Positions 15,316 through 24,200 of a stretch of 30,911 bases of DNA are shown one piece after another. Position 1 is the first letter of the stretch. Each line of letters begins with the position of its first letter. The notes beneath the pieces are model-generated. The model saw only the letters and a list, made by a program, of their open reading frames with translations. It had not been told where the DNA came from and did not search any database. Made by a program: the position numbers and the translations under genes. This DNA is from Dehalococcoidia bacterium UBA2979 (GTDB taxonomy: Bacteria; Chloroflexota; Dehalococcoidia; UBA2979): positions 1 to 30,911 of the forward strand of contig DEAP01000042.1 in NCBI GenBank assembly GCA_002348225.1, given 5' to 3'.

Positions 15316-17547
15316 ATGACTCATGATGCGACAGTTGAAACTTTGTCGAATACTGCGATGGCTGTACGGTCGAAATCGTCTTCTTTACTAGGTGCGTGGT
15401 GGGGCCCCGCAGTCTGGATATCAGCGACTGGTGTTTTTGCGGGCACTCGCGCGTCTGATATCGCAGGTCGTGAGACCTTCTTCAACGTCGCACAACCGTG
15501 GGTGGTATATGTTTTCCTCGCCGGTTTAGTTGGTCTTTTAACGTTTGGGTTTGTTAGACACGCATCCTTATGGATGATAGGTAAGCCTACAGACGGTATT
15601 CTCAAGGAAATACCAGCACGACTTAGGAATGTTGGTCGTTATGGCGCAGGTCAGGATAAGGTACGTCGTGATCGTTATGCCGGAATTATGCACTGGTGTA
15701 TATCATCTTCGATAATAGTTTTAACAATAGTTACTGCTCAAGTCGCGTTGCAAGACGATACACCTCTTGACTTTTTACACGGTAATTACTACTTATTTTT
15801 CTCTTTCTATGGCGACCTCTTTGGTTTAATCGGATTGATAGGCGTGGGTATGGCTTTGTACCGACGCTATTTCGCCTCGCACCATCGAATTCGTTGGGAT
15901 GAAAGGGTTGAAGACCACCTTATTATTGTCGGACTTGGTCTAATTCTGGTGACGGGATTCGTGGTTGAATCGGCTCGGATTATCGAGACGGAACTGGTCC
16001 AACATCCTGACTGGGCTAGATGGTCATTTGTGTCGTGGGTGCTTGCACAAGGAATTGATTCGTTTGGATTTTCGGTGTCAAGTCCAGAAAACCCGCAAAG
16101 TGAGATATTGGCGCTACATACTTGGTCTTGGTGGGTGCACGTTGTGCTTGCTTTCTCGTGGTTGGGGCTGATCGTATTTACGCGCTTGGATCACCTGATT
16201 TTTGCGCCGATCAATGCTTTCTTCCTCAGAACGGACGCCCCTGGGCGACTTGCGGAAATCAAGGACATCGAAGAGCAGGAAGTTTTCGGAGTTGGCCATG
16301 TACAAGACTTCACCTGGAAACAATTATTTGAGTTAGATGCGTGCGTTAGATGCGGACGGTGTACAGAAGTTTGTCCGGCGAATATTTCTGGGCAACCTCT
16401 ATCACCCATGCATCTTATACAGGATCTCAAGGCTCATTTGGCTGATGTAGGTCCAGATATTCAGATGCATCGTCATGCTACTGGTGATGCGGGCCGGGAG
16501 GTGTCCCCCATCGCGATGGTGGGTGACGTCATCAAAGATGAAACTCTTTGGGCCTGCCGGACATGTGGAGCTTGCGTGCAAGAATGCCCTGTATTGATCG
16601 AGCACGTGCCAACGATTGTAGATATGAGACGATTTCTAGTAATGAACGAGGCCCGATTACCAGCAAATGCCCAGGCGGCCTTGGAGAATATCGAGATGAG
16701 AGGTCATCCATGGCGTGGTACAGCTCTCGAGCGCACTACTTGGATGGAGGGTCTTGGCGAGGTGGCTATTTTTGACGGCACCCAGGACTATTTGTATTGG
16801 GTTGGTTGTTCAGGCTCGTTAGTTGAGAGAAATCTCCCAATCACCCAATCAGTGTTTAAGTTGCTGAGAGAATCAGGAGCGTCTTTTGGCGTGATGGGAC
16901 AAGAAGAAACATGCAATGGCGATCCGGCACGTCGACTCGGGAACGAATATCTGTTTCAAATCCTTGCTCAACAGTTGATCGAAACTTTCAATGGCAAAAA
17001 TGTTCAAAAAGTTATTACTAACTGCCCCCACTGTTTCAATACATTCAAAAATGAATATCCGCAGTTCAACGGTAATTTTGAGGTGCTACACCATACTGAA
17101 TTCCTGGCAGGAGCTTTGGAAGACGGAAGATTAAAACCGAAGTATGCAGTCACCTCCGATGTCACCTATCACGATTCGTGTTACCTCGGTCGAATGAATG
17201 GGACATACGATGCCCCTAGACAGATCATTGAAATGGTTCCAGGAGCTAATCTTGTTGAAATGCAACGGAATTTAAGTCGAGGTTTGTGTTGTGGAGCTGG
17301 TGGCGGCAATATGTGGCAGGAAGAAATCGGCGAGCGACGTGTGAATCACGTCCGGACCGAGGAGGCTGTCTCAACCGGTGCTGATCAGGTTATAAGTAAC
17401 TGTCCTTTCTGTATTCAGATGTTTGAAGACGGAGTTCCCTCTATCCAGCCGGAGGAAGAAGGACGAATCAAACCATTTGATGTGGCTGAGTTGCTGGAGG
17501 CTGCGGTCTTTGGTCCCAAGATGGATTCAAATCCAACCGAAGACTAG
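15316..17547 (+). CDS. Membrane-bound EtfD-type Fe-S oxidoreductase (EtfAB:quinone oxidoreductase)
   Basis: A 743-residue fusion. Residues 1-~320 hold about five or six hydrophobic helices in a nitrate-reductase-gamma-like membrane domain that would bind heme b and reach the quinone pool. Two [4Fe-4S] motifs follow: ACVRCGRCTEVCPA (C343, C346, C349, C353) and ACRTCGACVQECPV (C414, C417, C420, C424). The C-terminal half has two CCG (HdrB/HdrD-like) domains, ending VITNCPHCFNTF and GLCCGAGGGNMWQ ... ISNCPFCIQMF. This is the architecture of EtfD/FadF (EMO), which takes electrons from reduced EtfAB. etfB and etfA follow at 17697 and 18542, strongly supporting that role over a true heterodisulfide reductase. 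Shine-Dalgarno is weak. Confidence 0.92.
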   Translation: MTHDATVETLSNTAMAVRSKSSSLLGAWWGPAVWISATGVFAGTRASDIAGRETFFNVAQPWVVYVFLAGLVGLLTFGFVRHASLWMIGKPTDGILKEIPARLRNVGRYGAGQDKVRRDRYAGIMHWCISSSIIVLTIVTAQVALQDDTPLDFLHGNYYLFFSFYGDLFGLIGLIGVGMALYRRYFASHHRIRWDERVEDHLIIVGLGLILVTGFVVESARIIETELVQHPDWARWSFVSWVLAQGIDSFGFSVSSPENPQSEILALHTWSWWVHVVLAFSWLGLIVFTRLDHLIFAPINAFFLRTDAPGRLAEIKDIEEQEVFGVGHVQDFTWKQLFELDACVRCGRCTEVCPANISGQPLSPMHLIQDLKAHLADVGPDIQMHRHATGDAGREVSPIAMVGDVIKDETLWACRTCGACVQECPVLIEHVPTIVDMRRFLVMNEARLPANAQAALENIEMRGHPWRGTALERTTWMEGLGEVAIFDGTQDYLYWVGCSGSLVERNLPITQSVFKLLRESGASFGVMGQEETCNGDPARRLGNEYLFQILAQQLIETFNGKNVQKVITNCPHCFNTFKNEYPQFNGNFEVLHHTEFLAGALEDGRLKPKYAVTSDVTYHDSCYLGRMNGTYDAPRQIIEMVPGANLVEMQRNLSRGLCCGAGGGNMWQEEIGERRVNHVRTEEAVSTGADQVISNCPFCIQMFEDGVPSIQPEEEGRIKPFDVAELLEAAVFGPKMDSNPTED

Positions 17548-17696
17548 TCACATTTTCCAGTTCGAGCAAGAGCTTGATGGCATCACTGCTTCAAAAATTG
17601 TGAACTACCCTAATTTATCGGTGGACACAAGCTGTGACTGCGATATCATCGATAGTTGAGGCCCTGTTTGGGCACGTGAATATAAGGGGGTAACTA

Positions 17697-18503
17697 ATGC
17701 ACCTAGTTGTTTGTGCAAAACAAATACCAGATCCAGACACACCACCGTCGGCATTCAAAATAGATGAAGCGACTAATTCAGTGGTTCCAGCACCTGGTAT
17801 ATCGCCGATTCTGTCACAGTTTGATGGGATAGCAGCGGAGGCGGCTCTACGAATCAAGGAGTCGCAAGGAGATGATTCGAAAGTTACTGTTATATCTATG
17901 GGTGCTGATTCGGCCCGTGCAGCAATAAAGCAAGTACTTGCGATGGGCGCTGATGAGGGTGTTCTCCTGAATGACGAGGCGTTTGAGGGCGGTGATTCAT
18001 ATACCACAGCGAAAGTTCTCGCAGCGGCGATCAATCACCTCGGAGACGTCGACGCAGTTTTCTGTGGCAGACAGGCGGCAGATTGGGATATGGGCCAGGT
18101 TGGCCTCTTGTTATCTGAAGAACTTAACTGGGCTTCGGCAATTATTGCCAAGGGAGTTGAGTACGGTGATGGAAACATTTCAGTGCAGCGAGTCCTGACT
18201 GACGGATTTGAAACCGTATCGACGCAGTTACCAGCAGTTGTGACCGTGTCGAATGAGTTTGGTGAACCAAGGTATCCAAAACTCCCCCAAATCATGGCTG
18301 CAGCAAAAAAAACAGTCACTCAGTTAGGAGCTTCTGACCTTGGTCTTGATCCCTCCGATGTTGGAGCTTCGGGCTCGAGACTGAAGGTTGAGAGACTATA
18401 TATTCCAGAAACGGACTCTAATGTTGAGTTCATGGAGGGTGACACACCACAGGAACAGGCGGCTGCCCTGGTCCAAAAATTACAGGCAGATAAGTTGATC
18501 TAG
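17697..18503 (+). CDS. etfB: Electron transfer flavoprotein beta subunit
   Basis: The 268-residue beta subunit of the EtfAB heterodimer, which carries electrons from acyl-CoA and related dehydrogenases. MHLVVCAKQIPDPDTPPSAF is the typical N-terminus, SQFDGIAAEAALRIKE is the conserved helix, GADSARAAIKQVLAMGADEG the ETF signature region, and VFCGRQAADWDMGQVGLLLS the FAD/AMP-contact segment. It is preceded by a 149-base gap after EtfD and a GGGGG ribosome-binding site, and etfA follows 38 bases later. Whether this ETF is simple or electron-bifurcating cannot be fixed by eye; the EtfD partner suggests transfer to quinone. Confidence 0.95.
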   Translation: MHLVVCAKQIPDPDTPPSAFKIDEATNSVVPAPGISPILSQFDGIAAEAALRIKESQGDDSKVTVISMGADSARAAIKQVLAMGADEGVLLNDEAFEGGDSYTTAKVLAAAINHLGDVDAVFCGRQAADWDMGQVGLLLSEELNWASAIIAKGVEYGDGNISVQRVLTDGFETVSTQLPAVVTVSNEFGEPRYPKLPQIMAAAKKTVTQLGASDLGLDPSDVGASGSRLKVERLYIPETDSNVEFMEGDTPQEQAAALVQKLQADKLI

Positions 18504-18541
18504 TTTTTTAATTGAAAAATTTGTAGGGGATAGGTGAAATA

Positions 18542-19513
18542 ATGGCACAAAACATACTTGTCATTGGTGAGTTAGATGGTGGTGCGGCAAGCACCACGAC
18601 TTTGGAATTGTTGGCTGGAGCTTCGAGTCTTTCCGACGGAGGGACAGTTGGTGTCACGCTACTTGGTGCTGGCGCGAGCTCAGCAGCCGCTTCTTGTATT
18701 GGGGCAACTGTAGCCTACGTAAATGACGATAGCGAATACGATAGTTTTCGTGGCGATCAATGGTTAAATGCGATTGCGGGTGCCGTAGAATCATCTAGCC
18801 CGGACGTAGTCCTGATCGCTCAGAGTATTGTCGGCCGAGAAATAGGGCCTCGTCTATCACATCGATTGGGAACAGCTGTTGCGATGGATTGTGTCTCTAT
18901 CAGTAACGAAGGTGGGGCAACCAAAGCAACGAGACCGTGCTTTGGTGGTAATGCGATGGCCACTTATGGGTTTGAAACGAGCCCAGCTATCGCTACAGTG
19001 AGGGCTAAATCTTTCGAGATACTCGAGTCAGGTTCTGGTCCGGCAAGTACTGAGGAGCTCCCAGGAGCTGGTGAGTCAAGGACAGTCATAATTGCAACAG
19101 AAGAAGCAACGTCTGAAGGTTTACAAATCCAAGATGCTCCGGTTGTAGTTTGTGGTGGTCGAGGACTTGGAGAAGCGGAAGCATTCGGTCAAATCGAGGA
19201 AATTGCAGCCGCTATAGGGGTAGATAAAGCTGCAGTGGGAGCTTCGCGTGCGGCGGTCGATCTAGGTTGGTATCCGCCGAGTCAGCAAGTAGGACTTACT
19301 GGGAAAGTGGTGACACCAGACTTGTATCTGGCGGTTGCTGTATCGGGTGCTAGTCAGCATATGGCGGGCTGTTCAGGATCGAAAACTATTGTGGGCATTA
19401 ATCGGGACGAAGAGGCGAATATATGGTCTTTCTCAAGATACGGAATAATCGGTGACTACAAGCAGGTTGTGCCGGCACTGATCGAGGAACTTAAAAAGGC
19501 AGCGGGCAACTAA
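18542..19513 (+). CDS. etfA: Electron transfer flavoprotein alpha subunit
   Basis: The 323-residue alpha subunit, of normal length. Residues ~1-190 form the variable N-terminal domain. The C-terminal FAD domain is strongly conserved: VVCGGRGLGEAEAFGQIEEI, GASRAAVDLGWYPPSQQVG (usual GASRAVVDxGWxPxxxQVG), LTGKVVTPDLYLAVAVSGA, and SQHMAGCSGSKTIVGINRDE followed by SRYGIIGDYKQVVPAL. It works with EtfB, which it follows at 38 bases. After the stop, the 45-base gap to coaE contains a small AT-rich hairpin. Confidence 0.96.
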   Translation: MAQNILVIGELDGGAASTTTLELLAGASSLSDGGTVGVTLLGAGASSAAASCIGATVAYVNDDSEYDSFRGDQWLNAIAGAVESSSPDVVLIAQSIVGREIGPRLSHRLGTAVAMDCVSISNEGGATKATRPCFGGNAMATYGFETSPAIATVRAKSFEILESGSGPASTEELPGAGESRTVIIATEEATSEGLQIQDAPVVVCGGRGLGEAEAFGQIEEIAAAIGVDKAAVGASRAAVDLGWYPPSQQVGLTGKVVTPDLYLAVAVSGASQHMAGCSGSKTIVGINRDEEANIWSFSRYGIIGDYKQVVPALIEELKKAAGN

Positions 19514-19516
19514 CCG

Positions 19517-19540
19517 AGTGATTGAAAATTACAAATCACT
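19517..19540 (+). other. Small inverted repeat between etfA and coaE
   Basis: AGTGATT (19517-19523) pairs perfectly with AATCACT (19534-19540) across a ten-base loop. The stem is only seven pairs and AT-rich, and no T-run follows, so it is not a convincing intrinsic terminator; it could be a weak attenuator or RNA-processing element, or chance. Confidence 0.25.
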
Positions 19541-19558
19541 AACTAGTAGGGGAGCATC

Positions 19559-20161
19559 ATGAGCGTCATCGGTCTCACAGGCGGAATTGCATCAGGTAAG
19601 AGTTTAGCTGCTGAGAGGTTGTCCGAACTTGGAGCTCACTCAATCAACGGAGATCTTCTTGGTCACCAATCCTACGCTCCTGGTACCCGTGGCTTTGACA
19701 ATGTTGTGGCTGAGTTTGGTGATGAGATAGTAGGCGACAATGGTGAAATCGATCGTGCGGTGCTCGGTCCGAAAGTCTTTTCGTCTCCAGATGGTTTAGA
19801 AAAATTAAATTCCATAGTCTGGCCTGAGATTCGTCTCTTGGCTGAAGCTGAGATTCAATCGATCAGAGAAAACAATCCGACTGCACAAATCGTTCTGGAG
19901 GCGGCAGTTCTTATAGAGGCGGAATGGCAGGACTTGTGTGATGAAGTGTGGGTTGTGAGCGTACCTGAGTCGATAGCGATAGAGCGGTTAATGGCAAGAA
20001 ATAACTTGGATAGAGATGGAGCTCAATCAAGGATTGACTCCCAAATGTCAGTTGATGAGCGTGAGAATTATGGCGATGTAGTCATACATAATGATTCGTC
20101 GATAGAGGAGTTTTCAGACCGTATTGATGCCGCATGGCAAGAGCTAAGTGATAGATCTTGA
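19559..20161 (+). CDS. coaE: Dephospho-CoA kinase
   Basis: CoaE phosphorylates the ribose 3'-OH of dephospho-CoA, the last step of CoA synthesis. The 200-residue length is normal. The P-loop GLTGGIASGKS (K14) opens the protein. 'AHSINGDLLGHQSYAPGT' stands where most members have D-A-D-x-x-[AG]-H, so the first acidic residue is Asn30 here while Asp32 is kept. VVLEAAVLIEAEW resembles the usual 'PLLFE' region, and VWVVSVPESIAIERLMARNN and QMSVDER match the lid and C-terminal helices. GGGGAG precedes the ATG by five bases. Placement after etfBA fits a CoA-dependent catabolic neighbourhood, but coaE also lies in many unrelated contexts. Confidence 0.92.
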   Translation: MSVIGLTGGIASGKSLAAERLSELGAHSINGDLLGHQSYAPGTRGFDNVVAEFGDEIVGDNGEIDRAVLGPKVFSSPDGLEKLNSIVWPEIRLLAEAEIQSIRENNPTAQIVLEAAVLIEAEWQDLCDEVWVVSVPESIAIERLMARNNLDRDGAQSRIDSQMSVDERENYGDVVIHNDSSIEEFSDRIDAAWQELSDRS

Positions 20162-20175
20162 GCGGACTGTTGGTT

Positions 20176-20203
20176 GATGCCTTGACCGCTAGGAGTCAGC
20201 ATC
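20176..20203 (+). other. Hairpin in the gap before the MoxR gene
   Basis: GATGC (20176-20180) and TGAC (20183-20186) pair with GTCA (20195-20198) and GCATC (20199-20203), giving nine pairs with a two-base bulge and an eight-base loop. It begins 15 bases after the coaE stop in a 165-base gap that has no gene I can support. There is no T-run, so an intrinsic terminator is doubtful, though it may separate coaE from the downstream pair. Confidence 0.3.
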
Positions 20204-20326
20204 CGAGAATATCGTGGATGGTCGCGTTGCGGTCGTGATGCATGGCGGGAATTGATTCAATCATCATTTTCCACATTCTTTTCTTCCCAGGCGTCTAATT
20301 GAGTATTTTGAAAGAATAGGGACACC

Positions 20327-21190
20327 ATGACTACTAATGCATCCGGATTCACACAATTAGCAGTTGAAGATTTCAGGCTCACCGAAGAGCCCTACTATCT
20401 CGAGATTAACGACGAGATCCGACTGTTCGAAGCCGCCTATGAGAACAATATTCCTGTTCTTCTCAAAGGCCCGACTGGTGTAGGTAAAACTCGTTTCATA
20501 GAGCATATGTCTTGGAGATTGCATAACGCTGAAGGTCAGTCCAGTGAAGAAGGTGTGCCACTTATTACGGTTGCATGTCACGAAGATTTGACGGCATCTG
20601 ATCTTGTGGGAAGATATCTTTTGGAAGGCGATGAAACCAGATGGATTGATGGTCCAATCACTAGAGCAACAAAGGCGGGCGCCATTTGTTATTTGGATGA
20701 GGTAGTTGAGGCTCGTAAAGATACTACTGTTCTGATTCACCCTCTGACTGATTACCGAAGATTGTTGCCGGTCGAAAAGAGAGGTGAGTTACTTGAGGCA
20801 GCCGATGGATTCCTTCTTGTGATGTCATACAATCCCGGGTATCAATCAGCCTTAAAAGATTTGAAGCATTCGACTCGACAGAGATTCATAGCGATTGACT
20901 TTGGGTATCCGGATCGCGATCAGGAAACTGAAATTATACAGAGAGAATCTGGGGCTTCAGCTGAATTCGCACGTGATCTTGCTAAATTAGCTGAGAAGGT
21001 GAGAAATCTGAAGGAGCATGGTCTAGGCGAGGGCGTCTCTACTCGACTATTGGTTTATGCTGGCAAACTTATTGCGGCCGGTATTTCACCGCGCCGAGCG
21101 TGTCAGGTTGCTATAGTTTGGTCACTGACAGATGACGGAGAGGTTCAACGTTCGATAGAAGAGGTTGTCACCTCTATTTTCGATGAATAA
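20327..21190 (+). CDS. MoxR-family AAA+ ATPase, CbbQ/NorQ type
   Basis: A 287-residue AAA+ ATPase, near the size of CbbQ/NorQ/NirQ. Walker A is LLKGPTGVGKTRFIEHM (G48-T55). Walker B is AICYLDEVVEARKDTT (D124, E125), a typical CbbQ form. Sensor 1 is SYNPGYQ (~167) and an arginine finger is likely in STRQRFIAIDFGYP. VGRYLLEGDETRWIDGPITR is the pore/insertion region typical of the family. Members form hexameric rings that work with a VWA partner (CbbO/NorD) to remodel or load cofactors into a client enzyme. The VWA partner follows 32 bases later. AGGGAC precedes the ATG. The client is not evident in this window. Confidence 0.92.
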   Translation: MTTNASGFTQLAVEDFRLTEEPYYLEINDEIRLFEAAYENNIPVLLKGPTGVGKTRFIEHMSWRLHNAEGQSSEEGVPLITVACHEDLTASDLVGRYLLEGDETRWIDGPITRATKAGAICYLDEVVEARKDTTVLIHPLTDYRRLLPVEKRGELLEAADGFLLVMSYNPGYQSALKDLKHSTRQRFIAIDFGYPDRDQETEIIQRESGASAEFARDLAKLAEKVRNLKEHGLGEGVSTRLLVYAGKLIAAGISPRRACQVAIVWSLTDDGEVQRSIEEVVTSIFDE

Positions 21191-21222
21191 ATTGATTTTT
21201 ACCAGATCGGTTGAGGTGGCTG

Positions 21223-24200
21223 ATGCCCGACTCTAATGTGGCTGAGCTCGTAGCGAAATACGAAGAAGAATTACGCGGTTATGGAGCGTCGCTGCCGGAC
21301 GAATTCAATCGGAGTGCTACTGCACTAAGTGCGGAACTCAGTTCCGATCAACTGGATCAATGGGCAAAGACGGGTATATCACTAGCGGGGCAAAGTTTAC
21401 GTGCATGGGAAGCAGCCACCGAATATTTTAGATCCTCACCATCCATACATGAGAAGACGGATTTTGAAGGGGTAATCGCTTGGGCAGGCATAGCGGAGGA
21501 GCTTGCTCAAAAATCATCGTTAGTCGCAGCTTCGTTTTTGAAATTCACTCCTGAAGTCCTAACTCATATCTCCTTGGATGAACTTTCGGAATGGTCAAAG
21601 CAGGGTGATCGATTGTTTCGCGGCAACTGGAAATCTGGAACTTTATCCGCGGCATACTTTGAACATACACCAGATCTGTTGTCGGTATTACCCCTTCATT
21701 CAGTCGAGAAATTGGTTTCGATTATAGATGCGCTTACCGAACGTTCTTATGAACTCGCAAGTACCTGTCTTGAGACATCTCCAAAGATATTCAAAGAACT
21801 TGAGCAGCCTGACAGGGAACCATTTTTAGATTTTGCCCGGGCCGTCACCCGTGCGTCATGGGCGGACACTCGACTATATTTCGAGCGAGGACCGGACCTT
21901 ATTGCATCTATTAATTCTCAATATAGATCAGGGTTCCTCGAACTTTCGGCTAAAGTGACGAGCGAAGTTGGTAGGCAAGCATTTCCTCTATTCGCGGATG
22001 CTGCTGATGCTCTCGGGCAACTGCCGGATGATACACATGCGGAGCATATTAATTTCGCCTCGGACTTGGCCCTCGGTAGCCCAACAGCGGCAATGGAATA
22101 CCTAAAAATTGTTCCGTTCGCAAGTTCGCGACTCACGCCGGAGCAACTTAGAGAGTGGTCTAACATCGGCAGCGATGTTTTAATTTCCGAAAACAATGCT
22201 GAGGGGGCTGAAGCATTTTTCAGACTTGAATCTACTAGGGCGGAAGCAGCTCTTCAGGCTCTTTCCTCACGAGTGGAATTGTCAACTATCAGCACACTGT
22301 TAAGGATGTATGCGAAGGCACTAACAGGAGAGCAAATCGCTATATATTCGGTTGAAGAGCTTGTCGACCAGAATATTGGGTGGGTACAGGAATCAGTAGC
22401 TACAACTGAAGGATCATCTATCTATCTTCCTCCTTTTGTGTCGACATTTGAAGCTCAGGAGGCTAACTTTCAGTCATATAAAGTATTCGCCACACACCAA
22501 ACGGGTAGAATCGAGTTTGGCTCTTTCGCGTATAAGTGGAATCAGGATGGCTCATTTACTTCTGCAACTGTCGAGGACCGGGAAGCAAGCAGTGAAGATA
22601 CTAGCCCCGAGGGAGATGACGAACCCAAGGCTGCTGCAGTTACCGCTATGCAACGATACTTCAACTCGTTTGATGAGAGATCACTGATTTCTGGCATATT
22701 TACGGTAATTGAGGATACCCGCGTAGACGCTTATGTAGGTCGAGAATACGGCGGTATTAGAAAGTGGCTAAAACAACTTCAAGCATATGAGGCTAATCGA
22801 CGGCCAAGAATAGAAAATATGCCGCTTCGTTCCGCTTTTGTGGAAAATCTTTTACGTGCGTCCCTGGGTCGTCCTGAAACCATGAGATGGCCAACAGTCT
22901 ACAGAGAATTCTTGGAGAACGGTCTTTCAGCGCTAAAACTTGTGGAGGAAGAAGAGGCAACGGTGCAGGACTCGGCTGAAGTTTCGGCAGTGATCTATGA
23001 TATTGCGCAACGTATTCCCAACATTACCCCCTCCATGGCCGATGGAAAATTTGAATTTGACGTGCCCACCGAAGACATGCTTAGTATCCAACCTGCAATG
23101 CCGTCCGGGGACGGCCCACCGATGGATATGCAGGCTAATGAACAAGAGGTGGAGTTTGAGAATCCGCCTCAACCGGAATTCAGAGGCGATTTCAAGCCAG
23201 AGTTGGTTCAGCTTCTCGCACGATTGAAGCAGCAACAAGAGGGCAACGTTGATGGTGAAGGTACACCATTAACCAAGGAGCAGCTAAAGGAACTACTAGA
23301 GAACTCAGTTGAAATAACAATCGCCGAATGGGCCGAAGGTGATTTGGATGAATCCTTGGGTATGTTTTTGGAAAACCTCGAACAAGCAGCTACACCTTCC
23401 GGGGAAGGTAAATCAGATGATGAGACATCAGGATCGGATGAATCATCTGGGGGTGATGGTGAAGGAGAAGAAAAAGAACTGCCAGTAGAGATCGATTGGT
23501 CCTACTACGACGAGTGGGATTTTCGCGCATCTGATTATCGACCTCGTTGGACTCGTGTGGGACAGAGGTTTCATGAAGCCGAAGAGGAGCCTGAATTCTA
23601 TTCAGAGACACTTCGCAAACATCATGGCCTCGTGATGGAAACTAGAAAACAGTTCGAATTGATGCGACCGGAAGTTTTCAAGAAAATAAAGAGAGTGGAA
23701 GACGGTGACGAACTCGACGTAGATCTAGCGATCGAATTCTATATAGATAAGAAGGCAGGGATAGGTCCGACCGGCCGTGTATATAACAAGCGAAATAAAA
23801 TTGAACGTGATGTGGCAGTTGCCTTTCTTCTTGACATGTCGGCTTCAACAGACGAAGAAATTGAGAAACAACGCCAATCTCATTCTGATGATGATGATGA
23901 TGATTTTGATGGAGATCCGCGGAAATATTTCCAGTGGTTAGCCGCGCGCAGAGCTAGCCAAATGATTGAGCCACCTAAACGAATTATTGATCTTGAGAAG
24001 GAATCAGCTGTTCTGATCGTGGAAGCTCTAGAGGCCATAGGTGATTCCTACGGAATATATGGATTCTCCGGCTATGGACGCGACAACGTTGAGTTTCACG
24101 TTATCAAGGATCTTGATGAGTCTATGAGTGAGCTCGTTCAGAGACGTATTGGAAAAATAGAGCCTATTCGCTCAACCCGAATGGGGCCGGCGATTCGTCA

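Noticed and set aside
15316..17547. Heterodisulfide reductase HdrD/HdrE fusion of a methanogenic or sulfur pathway
   Set aside because: The membrane domain plus two Fe-S motifs and CCG domains next to etfB and etfA fit EtfD/FadF better; no other Hdr subunit is present.
17654..17684. TTGAGG ... TATAAG as a promoter for etfB
   Set aside because: The would-be -10 overlaps the GGGGG ribosome-binding site, so transcription would start inside or after it.
22436..22687. Short open frames within the VWA gene in other frames
   Set aside because: They lie inside a continuous, repeat-bearing coding frame and show no domain or ribosome-binding site.
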